A DNA stretch of 64,000 nucleotides, from NCBI RefSeq assembly GCF_017307055.1, contig NZ_JAFLEQ010000016.1:190910-254909 (forward strand). The letters are read 5' to 3'. Below, one piece after another: positions 46,508-55,386 of this stretch (position 1 is its first letter; every line of letters starts with the position of its first letter). The notes beneath the pieces are model-generated. The model saw only the letters and a program-made list of their open reading frames with translations. It was not told the DNA's origin and ran no database searches. Source of the stretch: Corynebacterium mendelii. Its GTDB lineage: Bacteria > Actinomycetota > Actinomycetes > Mycobacteriales > Mycobacteriaceae. The position numbers and the translations under genes are program-made.

Positions 46508-46523
46508 ATTCAGCAGCACAAAA

Positions 46524-46558
46524 CGGGGCGGGGAGACAACATGTGTTTCCCCGCCCCG
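46524..46558. terminator. Hairpin after typA
   Basis: CGGGGCGGGGA/TCCCCGCCCCG, perfect 11-bp stem with a 13-base loop, 16 bases past the typA stop. T-tract only on the minus strand. Confidence 0.55.
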
Positions 46559-46657
46559 GCCGTGCCTGTCAGGTCCGCCCGGGAAAGTACGGGGTGTTTT
46601 TCCCCTACCATCACAGCGTCCGCCCCCGGCGGTGGTGAGGCGGTAACATTTTCACCC

Positions 46658-48763
46658 GTGAACACCCGTCGCCTGCCCGTCGTGCCCACCGGCCTTGTCA
46701 GTGCCGCCGCGGTGGCGGTCCTGGTGTGCGGCTGCTCCACCCCGGAGCTTCCCCTGGTGGAGGACACCAGCCCAACCCCGGAACCGACTGTGGTGACCAC
46801 CACGACCAGCACACCGGTGGCGGTATCCGGTGGCACGATCACCATCGGCATTGATCCGCTCACCGCCGGCTTCAACCCGCACCTGGCCGGTAACCGCACC
46901 GAATTCGTCGTCGGCCTGGCTGATCTGGTGCTGCCCAGTCCCTTTGTCGGCGGGCGCATGGACACCGATCTGCTGGTGTCCGCGGAACAGGTCGCCCCCC
47001 GGCCGGGGGTGGCCCAGTCGGTGCGCTACATCCTCAATCCGCAGGCCCAATGGTCGGATGGAACACCTGTGACCGGCAGTGATTTCATCTACCTGTGGCG
47101 GGGGATCACCGCCAGCCCGGATGCGGTGGGCAGTGCCGCCTACCGGGCGATCCAGTCGATTTCCACCAGCGACGGCGGGCTGACCGTCACCGTCGACTTC
47201 GCCCACCGCATCGCCCGCTGGCAGGAACTGTTCAATCATCTTCTGCCCAGTCACCTGCTGCCGCAGTCACCGTCGCAGTTCGGGCTGGTACTGGCCGACG
47301 GGATACCCGCCTCGGCGGGGCGCTACACGGTCTCCTCCGTCGACCGGTTGCGTGGCAATGTGACCGTCAACCGCAACGACCGTTTCTGGGGGGAGCTTCC
47401 CGCCACCACCGACACCCTGAACTTTGTGGAAATCCGGGACGCCACCACCGCGGCATCAATGCTGCGGGCCGGCCAGATGTCGGCGGCTGACCTGACCCCG
47501 GGGCACACCACAGCTGAGGAACTGGAATTGATCGGCGGCACCACGGTGGCCACCGCCCGCGGCATCGGCATGCAGCTGAACCTGTCGCTGTCGGTGACCT
47601 CCCCCGTGCTATCCGATGCCGGGCTGCGCCGGGCGGTGACAGAACTGATCGACGCCGACCAGGTTGCCCGCCTGGCCACCGGGCGCACCACCATGCTTTC
47701 CCGCCCGGCCGATCCCTTCGGCGGCCCGCCCGCAGAACCTTCCGGCAACGACCCGGACGTGCCGGTCGATACCACCGGCCCGCAGCCCACCGTCAGCCCT
47801 GCTGAAACCACCGGGCACCGGGCCGGGGACTCACCACCGGAAAAAACACCCGGGGAATCCCCCGCGGTGACCGGGCTTCGGCTGCCGATCAACGACAACA
47901 GCAATCCCACTGCGCAGCTGGTGCACCGGGCGGTGGAGGCCGCCGGTCGTCCGCTGGTTATTGCCGCGGAAGCCACTGACGATACCGCCACCGCGGCAGC
48001 CAGCATCATCGTCGACCAGCTGGCCCGGGCCGGGGTTGCGGCCACGGTGGTGCGCGCCACCGCTGATACCGCCACCGGCCAGTTGCTTCCCACCGGCGAT
48101 GCCGACGGATACGTCAGCTGGCAGCCGGTGGCCGACAGCCCGAATCTGCTGGCTGACCGCTACCTGTGCCCAGGCCCCTCGGTGGAAGACGCGGTCCAGG
48201 TGTCCCCGTCGTCGACTGCCGCAACCCTCGGTGTGACACCCACCGGTGCCACCACCACAACAACCGGCAGTGGCGCACCGGCCACCACCGCCACAGCCAC
48301 CAACCGGCCGACGGTGACCGGATCTGCCGCAACTACCCCGCCGGCCACCGGGACACCAGCGACGGTGTCTGCCGGCAGTAGCACTGGTGTCGGTTTACCG
48401 TCAGCCGATCCGTCCGCCCGGCCCGGCGGCGGGCGCGGCCGTCAGGCCGCGGGCGCGCACCCGCGGGCCGGGAATCTGTCCGGGTTGTGTGATCCGGCGA
48501 TGGACCGGGAGATTTCGACGATGCTCGCCGGATCATCCAGTTTCGCCCGGCTGCGGGAGAAAGCACGCCAAATCGAAGCGGAACAAGTACTCACCGTAGC
48601 GCTGGTGGCCGATACCCGCCTGTGGGTGAAATCCGGCGATATTGTCGGCATGGATCCGTTCCCGCCGCTGGGCGATACCCTGCTGGCCACCGCGGCCCGC
48701 TGGACCACCACACAACCGGAGCAACAACCGTCGGTTTTCCCCGTTCCCGGCAACGAGCAGTAG
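46658..48763 (+). CDS. lpqW: LpqW-type monomeric lipoprotein, family 5 solute-binding fold
   Basis: 701 residues from a leaderless-type GTG (TAACAT eight bases upstream). Signal peptide with lipobox ending VCGCS (about residues 22-26). The body is a family-5 binding-protein fold: PLTAGFNPHLAGNR, then YILNPQAQWSDGTPVTGSDFIYLW and VNRNDRFWGELP. The order typA - this gene - mshB and then fdxC - dapC matches the mycobacterial typA-lpqW-mshB order; LpqW and its corynebacterial ortholog influence lipomannan/lipoarabinomannan synthesis. Two low-complexity Pro/Thr/Ser/Gly insertions (about residues 350-405 and 525-600) interrupt the fold. Confidence 0.85.
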   Translation: MNTRRLPVVPTGLVSAAAVAVLVCGCSTPELPLVEDTSPTPEPTVVTTTTSTPVAVSGGTITIGIDPLTAGFNPHLAGNRTEFVVGLADLVLPSPFVGGRMDTDLLVSAEQVAPRPGVAQSVRYILNPQAQWSDGTPVTGSDFIYLWRGITASPDAVGSAAYRAIQSISTSDGGLTVTVDFAHRIARWQELFNHLLPSHLLPQSPSQFGLVLADGIPASAGRYTVSSVDRLRGNVTVNRNDRFWGELPATTDTLNFVEIRDATTAASMLRAGQMSAADLTPGHTTAEELELIGGTTVATARGIGMQLNLSLSVTSPVLSDAGLRRAVTELIDADQVARLATGRTTMLSRPADPFGGPPAEPSGNDPDVPVDTTGPQPTVSPAETTGHRAGDSPPEKTPGESPAVTGLRLPINDNSNPTAQLVHRAVEAAGRPLVIAAEATDDTATAAASIIVDQLARAGVAATVVRATADTATGQLLPTGDADGYVSWQPVADSPNLLADRYLCPGPSVEDAVQVSPSSTAATLGVTPTGATTTTTGSGAPATTATATNRPTVTGSAATTPPATGTPATVSAGSSTGVGLPSADPSARPGGGRGRQAAGAHPRAGNLSGLCDPAMDREISTMLAGSSSFARLREKARQIEAEQVLTVALVADTRLWVKSGDIVGMDPFPPLGDTLLATAARWTTTQPEQQPSVFPVPGNEQ

Positions 48764-48986
48764 GCGCCACACACTGCGCAGCGGGGCCACCGGTTGCTGT
48801 CCCGGCCCGGCGTATACCCTGGAGAAAACAGACCGTCGGCCGCGCGGCCAACCGGCGGGGCAGCCGGGCGGGCCGCGGGGTCACAACATACGACACCCAT
48901 CTCCTGTTTTGCCCCGCGGCGGGCGAATCCCGTCCGTGACAACACAACTTCCAAGAAACCACCAGAGACCAAAAGGATATTTCCCG

Positions 48987-49955
48987 GTGAGACCGATCAG
49001 CACGAAATATGCGGGACTGAAAGTCGTGGCCGTGCACGCGCACCCCGACGATGAGGCGATCTGGACCGGCGGGCTGCTGGCCGATCTGGCCCGCCACGGC
49101 GCCCATGTCACTGTTGTCACCTGCACTCTGGGTGAACAGGGTGAGGTCATCGGCGACACCTTCGCCGGGTTGGACAGTCACCATGCCGACCAGCTCGGTG
49201 GTTTCCGTATCGGGGAGCTGTCCGCATCCCTGGCCGCACTGAATGCGCGGGGACGGTTTTTGGGCTACGCCGGCAAATACCGGGACTCCGGGATGGCGGG
49301 GGATCCGGCGGGGGAGCACCCGCGGGCTTTTATCCGCCACCGCGAGGAAGCGGAAGCCGACCTGGCGGCGGTCATGGCCGACATCGACCCGCAGCTGGTT
49401 GTCACCTACGAAGCTGACGGCGGCTACGGGCACCCGGACCACAAACAGGCCCATGCCATCACCGCCGCGGTCATTGCGGCGGAAAACACACACACCACCC
49501 CCCGCCGTCTTGTCTGTTGTGTCACCGACCATGACAGCCTGGCCCGTGGGCTGGACGCGATCACCACGATTCCGCCCGGCTGGCGCCGCGCGGCCGACGG
49601 GGAACTCGCCTGCCATCATCTTGACCGCCGGCCCGCCGGGGAAGTGGTGGCGGTCCACCTGGATGCCGCAGCCCGCCACGCCAAACAAGCGGCGATGAAA
49701 GCCCACGCCACCCAACTGTGGATCGCCGACGGGTCACTCACCCCCACCAATCCGCGGGCTGCCTGCGCCACAATCGGTGATTTCTCCGCCGCATCCGGGG
49801 TGTTCGCCCTGTCCAATCTCATCGCCCAGCCGCTGCTGAACGTCGAACACTACAGCTGCCATCCGGCGGGCCTGGCATATCCGGCCGGGGCCACCCATCC
49901 GGCCGACGGTCTTGTCGGTGGCCTGTCGGGGAAAGAAGGTCAGTGCCGTGGCTGA
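48987..49955 (+). CDS. mshB: N-acetyl-1-D-myo-inositol-2-amino-2-deoxy-alpha-D-glucopyranoside deacetylase (mycothiol synthesis)
   Basis: 322 residues from GTG; AAAGGA lies about nine bases upstream. The LmbE/PIG-L zinc motif AHPDDE is at 18-23, with the third ligand region GYGHPDHKQAH near 148-158. TCTLGEQGEVIGD (about 43-55) is characteristic of MshB. It removes the acetyl group of GlcNAc-Ins, the second dedicated step toward mycothiol, the actinobacterial thiol buffer. It overlaps the next gene by eight bases. Confidence 0.95.
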   Translation: MRPISTKYAGLKVVAVHAHPDDEAIWTGGLLADLARHGAHVTVVTCTLGEQGEVIGDTFAGLDSHHADQLGGFRIGELSASLAALNARGRFLGYAGKYRDSGMAGDPAGEHPRAFIRHREEAEADLAAVMADIDPQLVVTYEADGGYGHPDHKQAHAITAAVIAAENTHTTPRRLVCCVTDHDSLARGLDAITTIPPGWRRAADGELACHHLDRRPAGEVVAVHLDAAARHAKQAAMKAHATQLWIADGSLTPTNPRAACATIGDFSAASGVFALSNLIAQPLLNVEHYSCHPAGLAYPAGATHPADGLVGGLSGKEGQCRG

Positions 49956-50379
49956 ACACCGCAGGGCTCGGGAAGAAACCACCGCCAAGCCGGTGCGCAT
50001 TCCCCGCCAGCCGACCTCCCGCGGGGAAGCGGCCCTGGGGCTGGTGTGGCTGTCCATCGGCTCGCTGATGTCGGTGCTGATGGAAATCGTCTACCTGACT
50101 GCCCGGCTGCCGCTGCCGGGGGGTCATTCGGTCGTTTTTCCGGTGGCCATTGTGGTTGCGTTCGCCCTCAACCTGGCTATCAGCCGCACGGCGCTGTTGT
50201 GGACCCCGGTGACGGCGATCGCCGCGATTCCGGTGGGGGTGTGGCTGGCCGGCTACTTTTTGTTCGCCCTGGCCCCCGCCCTGGGCGGGCACATCCACAT
50301 GTTCGGCGATCTGCGGTCGGTTCTGCTGTTGATGTGCGGGGTGGCGGGCGGCTGTTTTCCGTTGTGGACGCCCAAGTGA
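49948..50379 (+). CDS. Small conserved membrane protein downstream of mshB
   Basis: 143 residues from GTG, overlapping the mshB stop. A basic N-terminal arm (RRAREETTAKPVRIPRQ) is followed by four hydrophobic segments, each 18-22 residues, ending FPLWTPK. This matches the small membrane protein that follows mshB in mycobacteria and corynebacteria (from memory). Function unknown; translational coupling suggests a related role. Confidence 0.78.
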   Translation: MAEHRRAREETTAKPVRIPRQPTSRGEAALGLVWLSIGSLMSVLMEIVYLTARLPLPGGHSVVFPVAIVVAFALNLAISRTALLWTPVTAIAAIPVGVWLAGYFLFALAPALGGHIHMFGDLRSVLLLMCGVAGGCFPLWTPK

Positions 50380-50669
50380 CACAATGGGGGGGAATATTTT
50401 TTCCCGCCCTTGCCCAACCGGCCCGGCCCCCACGGCGCCAGCCCGCGCCCGGGGACAGCTGAGCTGGGTGGTTCACCCCGCCCACACCATGCGGCCACCG
50501 GTTGCCCACCAGGTGCGGGCACCGTTTTTTCAAAAAAAGAACAGTATTTTTCCGGCCCCGGCCACCCGCACAACCGCCGCAAGAGATACCGGCCGCCTGA
50601 TCCGGGTGCCACCCCACCCGGGCCGGGCAGAACCCGTGACCGCCCACCGACGACGATTGTTTTCAACCT

Positions 50670-50993
50670 ATGACCTATGTGATTGCACAGCCCTGCGTCG
50701 ACATCATGGACAAAGCCTGCGTCGAGGAATGCCCCGTCGACTGTATCTACGAAGGCAAACGCTCCCTGTACATCCACCCGGATGAATGCGTGGACTGCGG
50801 TGCCTGCGAACCCGTCTGCCCGACCGAGGCGATTTTCTACGAAGACGATGTGCCCGACGAGTGGATCGACTACAACGACGCCAATGCGGCGTTTTTCGAT
50901 GTGCTCGGCTCTCCCGGCGGCGCCGCCCGGCTCGGGCCGCAGGACTTCGATCCGGCGTTCGTCGCGGAGCTGCCGCCGCAGAACCAGGAGTAG
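50670..50993 (+). CDS. fdxC: Seven-iron ferredoxin
   Basis: 107 residues. The cluster ligands are C9, C17 and C21 ([14 protein letters not shown]) and the [12 protein letters not shown] motif; the C-x7-C spacing at the N-terminus is that of a [3Fe-4S] plus [4Fe-4S] ferredoxin. C-terminal part [13 protein letters not shown] is common in actinobacterial FdxA/FdxC. It carries electrons in the cytoplasm. GATTGT lies nine bases before the ATG. Adjacent to dapC, as in mycobacteria (fdxC-dapC). Confidence 0.95.
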   Translation: MTYVIAQPCVDIMDKACVEECPVDCIYEGKRSLYIHPDECVDCGACEPVCPTEAIFYEDDVPDEWIDYNDANAAFFDVLGSPGGAARLGPQDFDPAFVAELPPQNQE

Positions 50994-51056
50994 GGGCACC
51001 GGGAAAACGCCCCTGGGGTGATCCCCGGCGGGCCGGGGATGGTAGAAACAACTGCT

Positions 51057-52181
51057 ATGAGCCACCCACCCAGGACACCAGCCGGCGCGAACCTTCCCGA
51101 TTTTCCGTGGGACACCATCGCGGAGGCGAAAAAAACCGCCGCCGCCCACCCGGACGGCCTGATCAACCTGTCGGTGGGCACCCCGGTCGATGAAGTGTCC
51201 CCGATCATCCAGCTGGCGGTGGCCGAAGCCGCCGGTTTTCCCGGATACCCCACCACCCACGGCACCGATGCGCTGCGCGACGCCATAGTCAACCACTGCC
51301 GCAGCCGCTACAACATGGTCGGCTGCACCACCGATGCGGTCCTGCCTGTCATCGGCACCAAGGAACTCATCGCCGGGCTGCCGAGTCTTCTGGGGATCGG
51401 TGCCGGGCACACGGTGGTCATCCCGGAGATCGCCTACCCCACCTACGAGGTGTCGGCCATCATGTCCGGGGCACGGTGCGTGCGGGCCGATTCCCTGACC
51501 CAGCTGGGTCCCTCCTCGCCGACCCTGATGTTCATCAACTCGCCCGGCAACCCGACCGGCAAAGTCCTGGGCGTCAACCACCTGAAAAAAGTCGTCGACT
51601 TCGCCCGGGAACGCGACTGTATCGTCGCCGCCGACGAATGCTACATCGGACTGGGCTGGAACAAGGACAATCCGCCGGTGTCGATCCTGGACGAGGAAGT
51701 CTGCGGCGGGGACACCCGCAATCTGCTGGCAATCCATTCACTGTCGAAGTCGTCGAACCTGGCCAGCTACCGGGCCGGCTGGCTGATGGGTGACGGGAGC
51801 CTGATCGGTGAACTGCTGGCGGTGCGCAAGCACACCGGCTTCATGGTTCCGTGGCTGGTGCAGCAGGCCATGATTGCCGCCCTGAACAACCCCGACCAGG
51901 AAAAACTGCAGTACCTGCGGTACGCGGCACGCCGTGAGATGCTTGTCGCTGCCCTGACGGAGGCCGGGTTTCGAATCGACAACTCCGAGGCGGGACTGTA
52001 CCTGTGGGCCACCCGCGGGGAGGACTGCCGGAAAACATTGGACTGGTTTGCTTCCCTGGGGATTCTGGTCGCCCCCGGCGACTTCTACGGCCCGAGGGGC
52101 ACCAACCATGTGCGTATCGCCCTGACCGGCACCGACCAGCAGTGCGAACAAGCCGGATGGCGTATCGTCCGCGCCGCCTGA
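51057..52181 (+). CDS. dapC: N-succinyldiaminopimelate aminotransferase
   Basis: 374 residues, fold-type I PLP enzyme. The cofactor lysine is K231 in HSLSKSSNLASYRAGW; NSPGNPTGK (161-169) and ADECYIGL form the rest of the PLP pocket. It makes N-succinyl-LL-diaminopimelate in the succinylase branch of lysine and cell-wall synthesis. Start chosen at MSHPPRTPAG; TAGAAA eight bases upstream is a weak leaderless-type -10. The stop TGA abuts the stop of the convergent kinase gene with no gap. Confidence 0.94.
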   Translation: MSHPPRTPAGANLPDFPWDTIAEAKKTAAAHPDGLINLSVGTPVDEVSPIIQLAVAEAAGFPGYPTTHGTDALRDAIVNHCRSRYNMVGCTTDAVLPVIGTKELIAGLPSLLGIGAGHTVVIPEIAYPTYEVSAIMSGARCVRADSLTQLGPSSPTLMFINSPGNPTGKVLGVNHLKKVVDFARERDCIVAADECYIGLGWNKDNPPVSILDEEVCGGDTRNLLAIHSLSKSSNLASYRAGWLMGDGSLIGELLAVRKHTGFMVPWLVQQAMIAALNNPDQEKLQYLRYAARREMLVAALTEAGFRIDNSEAGLYLWATRGEDCRKTLDWFASLGILVAPGDFYGPRGTNHVRIALTGTDQQCEQAGWRIVRAA

Positions 52182-54530
52182 TCAGTCGACAACAATCAGT
52201 TCCGGTTCGCCGTCACCGGCCAGAAGAATCGAACCGGTGCGGCGCCGTCCGACGGGCATCAACCGGATGGTGGCCTCCCCGCGGTCAAGACCCGACACCG
52301 CCCGGGCCGCGGTACGCACCAGCTCCGCGACCTGGGGGTTCTCGCGCGGATCGTCGGTGTCGCCGGGGCCGCGCACAACCGGGGACCGGTCATCCAAAAG
52401 CCGGACCACACAGCCGCGGTCCCGGGCGAACCACACGGCTTCCGTCAACCCCGGATCCCGCAGCGCCGGGGAGCGGATCGAATCCCGCAGCCGGGCTTCC
52501 AGCAGCCGGGCGTTGGCCCGCCTGACCTCGTCGTCGAGTCCATCGTCGAGACACTGATCGACCAGCCCGCTCAACCAGCCCTGCACCCGCCGCACATGGT
52601 GCGATGAGGCCGCGGAACTGGTCAGCCGGGCCACTTTTTTGCGCATCGCTTCCTCGGTTGCCGGCAGTGCTGCGGTCGCCTGGTCGATCAGCAGCGGAAA
52701 CAGACAGGCGGCGATAATCGGCGGCAGGAACTGCAGTGCCCACGGCGGGCTGCCGTGATCGGCCAAACCCACCAGCGTCAGCGCCGTCGGCGCCTGCAGG
52801 GCGGCGATGGCGAACAGCAGCGCCGCCACCGGGCGGCGCCGCATCCCCATCAGCACCCCAATCACCTGGATGCTCTGGAACCACCAGTTGTACGGCCACG
52901 CAAACGGCGGAAAATCCGTCACCGCCGCCCCGCAGCAGCTGGCCACCACCAGGGCTGTGCCGGCCACAGCAGTCGGTGCCGCCGCCAGCCGGTTGGTGGA
53001 GCCGGCCACCACCGCGCCCGCGCCGACCGCCACCGCAGCGGCCGCCGCCCACCAGACATCCGGCACAGCCTGCACCGAACCGCTGGAGTGAATGGCCAGC
53101 CCGGTGAAAGTGGCCGCCACCCCCACCCCGGTCCACGGGCTGTGGGTGAACTGGGTGCCGCCGAGCCGGCGGCGGATCGCCTCCGGGCCGTCGAACATCC
53201 CGGCGCCGCCCGCTTGTCCGACCTGGCCCGCCCGGTCGGCCGGATCCATCACCAGGGTGACTGTCACCCCGTCGCCGGGGCGGGTCGTCACCGTCGCGCC
53301 GCAGCCGGGCACCATGCGGGAATGCTCCAGAATCGTCAACCGCACCCCCGCCCGGTCGTGGCTGACCCGGTGCAGATCAAAACCGGGCCCGTCATCACAC
53401 AACTGCAGTGTGACCACAGGTGCGGCGCCGCCGTCCCGGGCCGGGTCGGCGGCGGGCTCCAGCCGGACAATCAGCCGGCGCCCGGCCCCTGGGGCGTGGC
53501 GCACACTGTTGCCTGCCGCCTCCGCCAGGGCGTCGGCGAAAACCGCCAGCACCGTGCCGGGCAGGCTGCACCCGGAAACCCGCTCGTCAACCACACAGTC
53601 GATCTCCGTGTCCGGCGCCCGGGTGCGCACCGTCCGCACCCAGGTGTCAACCGCCCCGGCCACCGGCACCCGGGCGGCCGGCTGGTGGTCGGCACTGTCG
53701 ATGACAGCCCGGAAATCAGCGGCAGACGGGTTGCCGGTGCCGCGCCACAGTGACCTCAACAGGCTGAGCACATGGTCGTGGACGAAACTCAGGAACAACG
53801 AATCCGCCCGGGTGACCGCCGCCGACGACTCTGATTGGGCCAGCTCCCGGGCGGCCAGCCGGGCATGCCGGTCCAGGATCCGTCCCGCATGTCCGGAAAA
53901 CGCGGCAACCACAATGAACGGCATACTCACCATCCAGGAGTGGGCGGCCGACAGCAGCGCAACAACCGCCGTGTCGGCACCATTGGTGACAGCCCCATCC
54001 ACCCCAATGACCGCTGCCGCCACCACAATCGCCATCCTGGGCGGGCTGACCAGGGCAAAAACCACCAGCGGATAGCCGCAGAAGTCCCCCATCTTCAACG
54101 GCTCGAAGACATTGTCCCCGAACACAAGGATGCTCACCGGCTGAAACAGGCTCACCACCGCGAAAAGAGTCCCCACAACCCGGCCCACCAGCTGCCCGGC
54201 CCGCGCGCCCGGTATCAGCGCCGCCCCCACCAGTGCAGCCGCTCCAGCAGCCATGGCCGCCAACGCGACCGCCGACGGCCATTCCGGGTGACCGGCCGCA
54301 AAAGAAGCAGCCACATTCGACAGCGCCCGGGACACCAGCAGCGTCACCAGCCACACCATGCCGCACACACCACTGGCGATATGCACCACCACCGTGCCTG
54401 CATGACCGGTGCGGGCAAGCTCCCCGATCAGCGGATCGGTGCCGCCGCCGTCACCACGGGCCGGTGACTCGGCGAAAAAACCGGCATCCGTCGGCCGCCA
54501 CCGGGCCGGCCGCAGCCGCGAATCACCCAT
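52182..54530 (-). CDS. Sensor histidine kinase with two membrane blocks
   Basis: 782 residues from MGDSRLRPARW, sharing eight bases with the response regulator gene. Layout: about five or six membrane segments (45-215), a DesK/NarL-type dimerisation segment with the likely phospho-acceptor H251 (FVHDHVLSLLR), then an HATPase domain with N341 (EAAGNSVRHA) and CDDGPGF (378-384). A second membrane block follows (about 470-620, GVGVAATFTGLAIHSS to FLPPIIAACLFPLLI). The C-terminal domain (about 620-782, with EARLRDSIRSPALRD) has no second HATPase motif. The partner regulator is LuxR-type. The signal is unknown. Confidence 0.88.
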   Translation of the reverse strand: MGDSRLRPARWRPTDAGFFAESPARGDGGGTDPLIGELARTGHAGTVVVHIASGVCGMVWLVTLLVSRALSNVAASFAAGHPEWPSAVALAAMAAGAAALVGAALIPGARAGQLVGRVVGTLFAVVSLFQPVSILVFGDNVFEPLKMGDFCGYPLVVFALVSPPRMAIVVAAAVIGVDGAVTNGADTAVVALLSAAHSWMVSMPFIVVAAFSGHAGRILDRHARLAARELAQSESSAAVTRADSLFLSFVHDHVLSLLRSLWRGTGNPSAADFRAVIDSADHQPAARVPVAGAVDTWVRTVRTRAPDTEIDCVVDERVSGCSLPGTVLAVFADALAEAAGNSVRHAPGAGRRLIVRLEPAADPARDGGAAPVVTLQLCDDGPGFDLHRVSHDRAGVRLTILEHSRMVPGCGATVTTRPGDGVTVTLVMDPADRAGQVGQAGGAGMFDGPEAIRRRLGGTQFTHSPWTGVGVAATFTGLAIHSSGSVQAVPDVWWAAAAAVAVGAGAVVAGSTNRLAAAPTAVAGTALVVASCCGAAVTDFPPFAWPYNWWFQSIQVIGVLMGMRRRPVAALLFAIAALQAPTALTLVGLADHGSPPWALQFLPPIIAACLFPLLIDQATAALPATEEAMRKKVARLTSSAASSHHVRRVQGWLSGLVDQCLDDGLDDEVRRANARLLEARLRDSIRSPALRDPGLTEAVWFARDRGCVVRLLDDRSPVVRGPGDTDDPRENPQVAELVRTAARAVSGLDRGEATIRLMPVGRRRTGSILLAGDGEPELIVVD

Positions 54531-55176
54531 CGCCGGGGCCTTTGATGAAACCGTCTTCCATGCCGCGGCGCAGCAAATCCACTTTGGTGTAGGCGGGGCG
54601 GCCGGCGGCCGCATACTTCGCCCGAATCCGGTCGACATGATCCTGCACCGTGGTTTTCGCCAACCCCAACAGTGTCGCTACCCGTTTCGCCGGCTCACCC
54701 ATGGCGTAAAGCTCCAGAATGTCGCGCTGCCGGTCGGTCAAATCCACCTGGCCGGTCAACGGATCCGAATCAATCAGTGACGCCCAATCAGCGGTGGCGT
54801 AGGTCGCCCCCGTGGCCGCATGGGCAATGGCATCCACCAATTCGGTATCCGGCGCCGCCTTGTTGACCAGGCCGTGTACCCCGGCAGCCAGGGCACGCCT
54901 GATCAGATACGGCGAATCGAGGGCCGAAAACACCAGTGCCGCCGCGCCAGCAGCCTTGATGGCACTGACATTGTCGAAAGGATCCGAGCCATCGGCCAGC
55001 CGCAAATCCACCAGCACCACTGCCGGGGTGCTGGACAAGCCGGCAAACAAGTCCACGACGGTGCCCGCACAAGCCACCAGCTGTATTTCCGGGTGCGGGG
55101 CCAGCATCGCCGACAGACCCGCCAGCGAAACCGCATGGTCATCGACTGCGGCAACCGTCAACGTTCCGGTGCTCAT
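54523..55176 (-). CDS. NarL/LuxR-type response regulator
   Basis: 217 residues. Receiver domain: acidic D12-D13, phospho-acceptor D57 (VLVDLRLADG), K110-like in LVNKAAPD. C-terminal LuxR helix-turn-helix: LTDRQRDILELYAMGEPAKRVATLLGLAKTTVQDHVDRIRAKY (about 150-193). Start at MSTGTLTVAAVDDH with GAAGGG upstream. It is first in the operon with the kinase and probably activates its own target promoter, not identified here. Confidence 0.93.
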   Translation of the reverse strand: MSTGTLTVAAVDDHAVSLAGLSAMLAPHPEIQLVACAGTVVDLFAGLSSTPAVVLVDLRLADGSDPFDNVSAIKAAGAAALVFSALDSPYLIRRALAAGVHGLVNKAAPDTELVDAIAHAATGATYATADWASLIDSDPLTGQVDLTDRQRDILELYAMGEPAKRVATLLGLAKTTVQDHVDRIRAKYAAAGRPAYTKVDLLRRGMEDGFIKGPGDG

Positions 55177-55372
55177 GGGCACACCCTTCACATATTACGA
55201 ATTTTTCCCGGTCCGACGGCCGCCGGATAGGCCGCACCAGCCGCCTGCCACCCAACGTAGCAATCCGGTGCAGGGCAGCGCAGCGGAAAGCACATTGAAT
55301 ACCTTCAACGATAATACATCGGATCTGCAGCTGGTGCTGCCCCGGTACTACCTGGCAGCCGGTGGTTTCGAC

Positions 55373-55378
55373 TAGGTT
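55373..55378 (+). promoter_or_regulatory. -10 element of the pseudouridine synthase gene, leaderless start
   Basis: TAGGTT followed by eight bases and ATG at 55387, with no Shine-Dalgarno. Confidence 0.5.
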
Positions 55379-55386
55379 TGTCAACC

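Noticed and set aside
44528-46519. 663-codon minus-strand frame
   Set aside because: Antisense shadow of typA; Gly/His/Val-rich with no motif.
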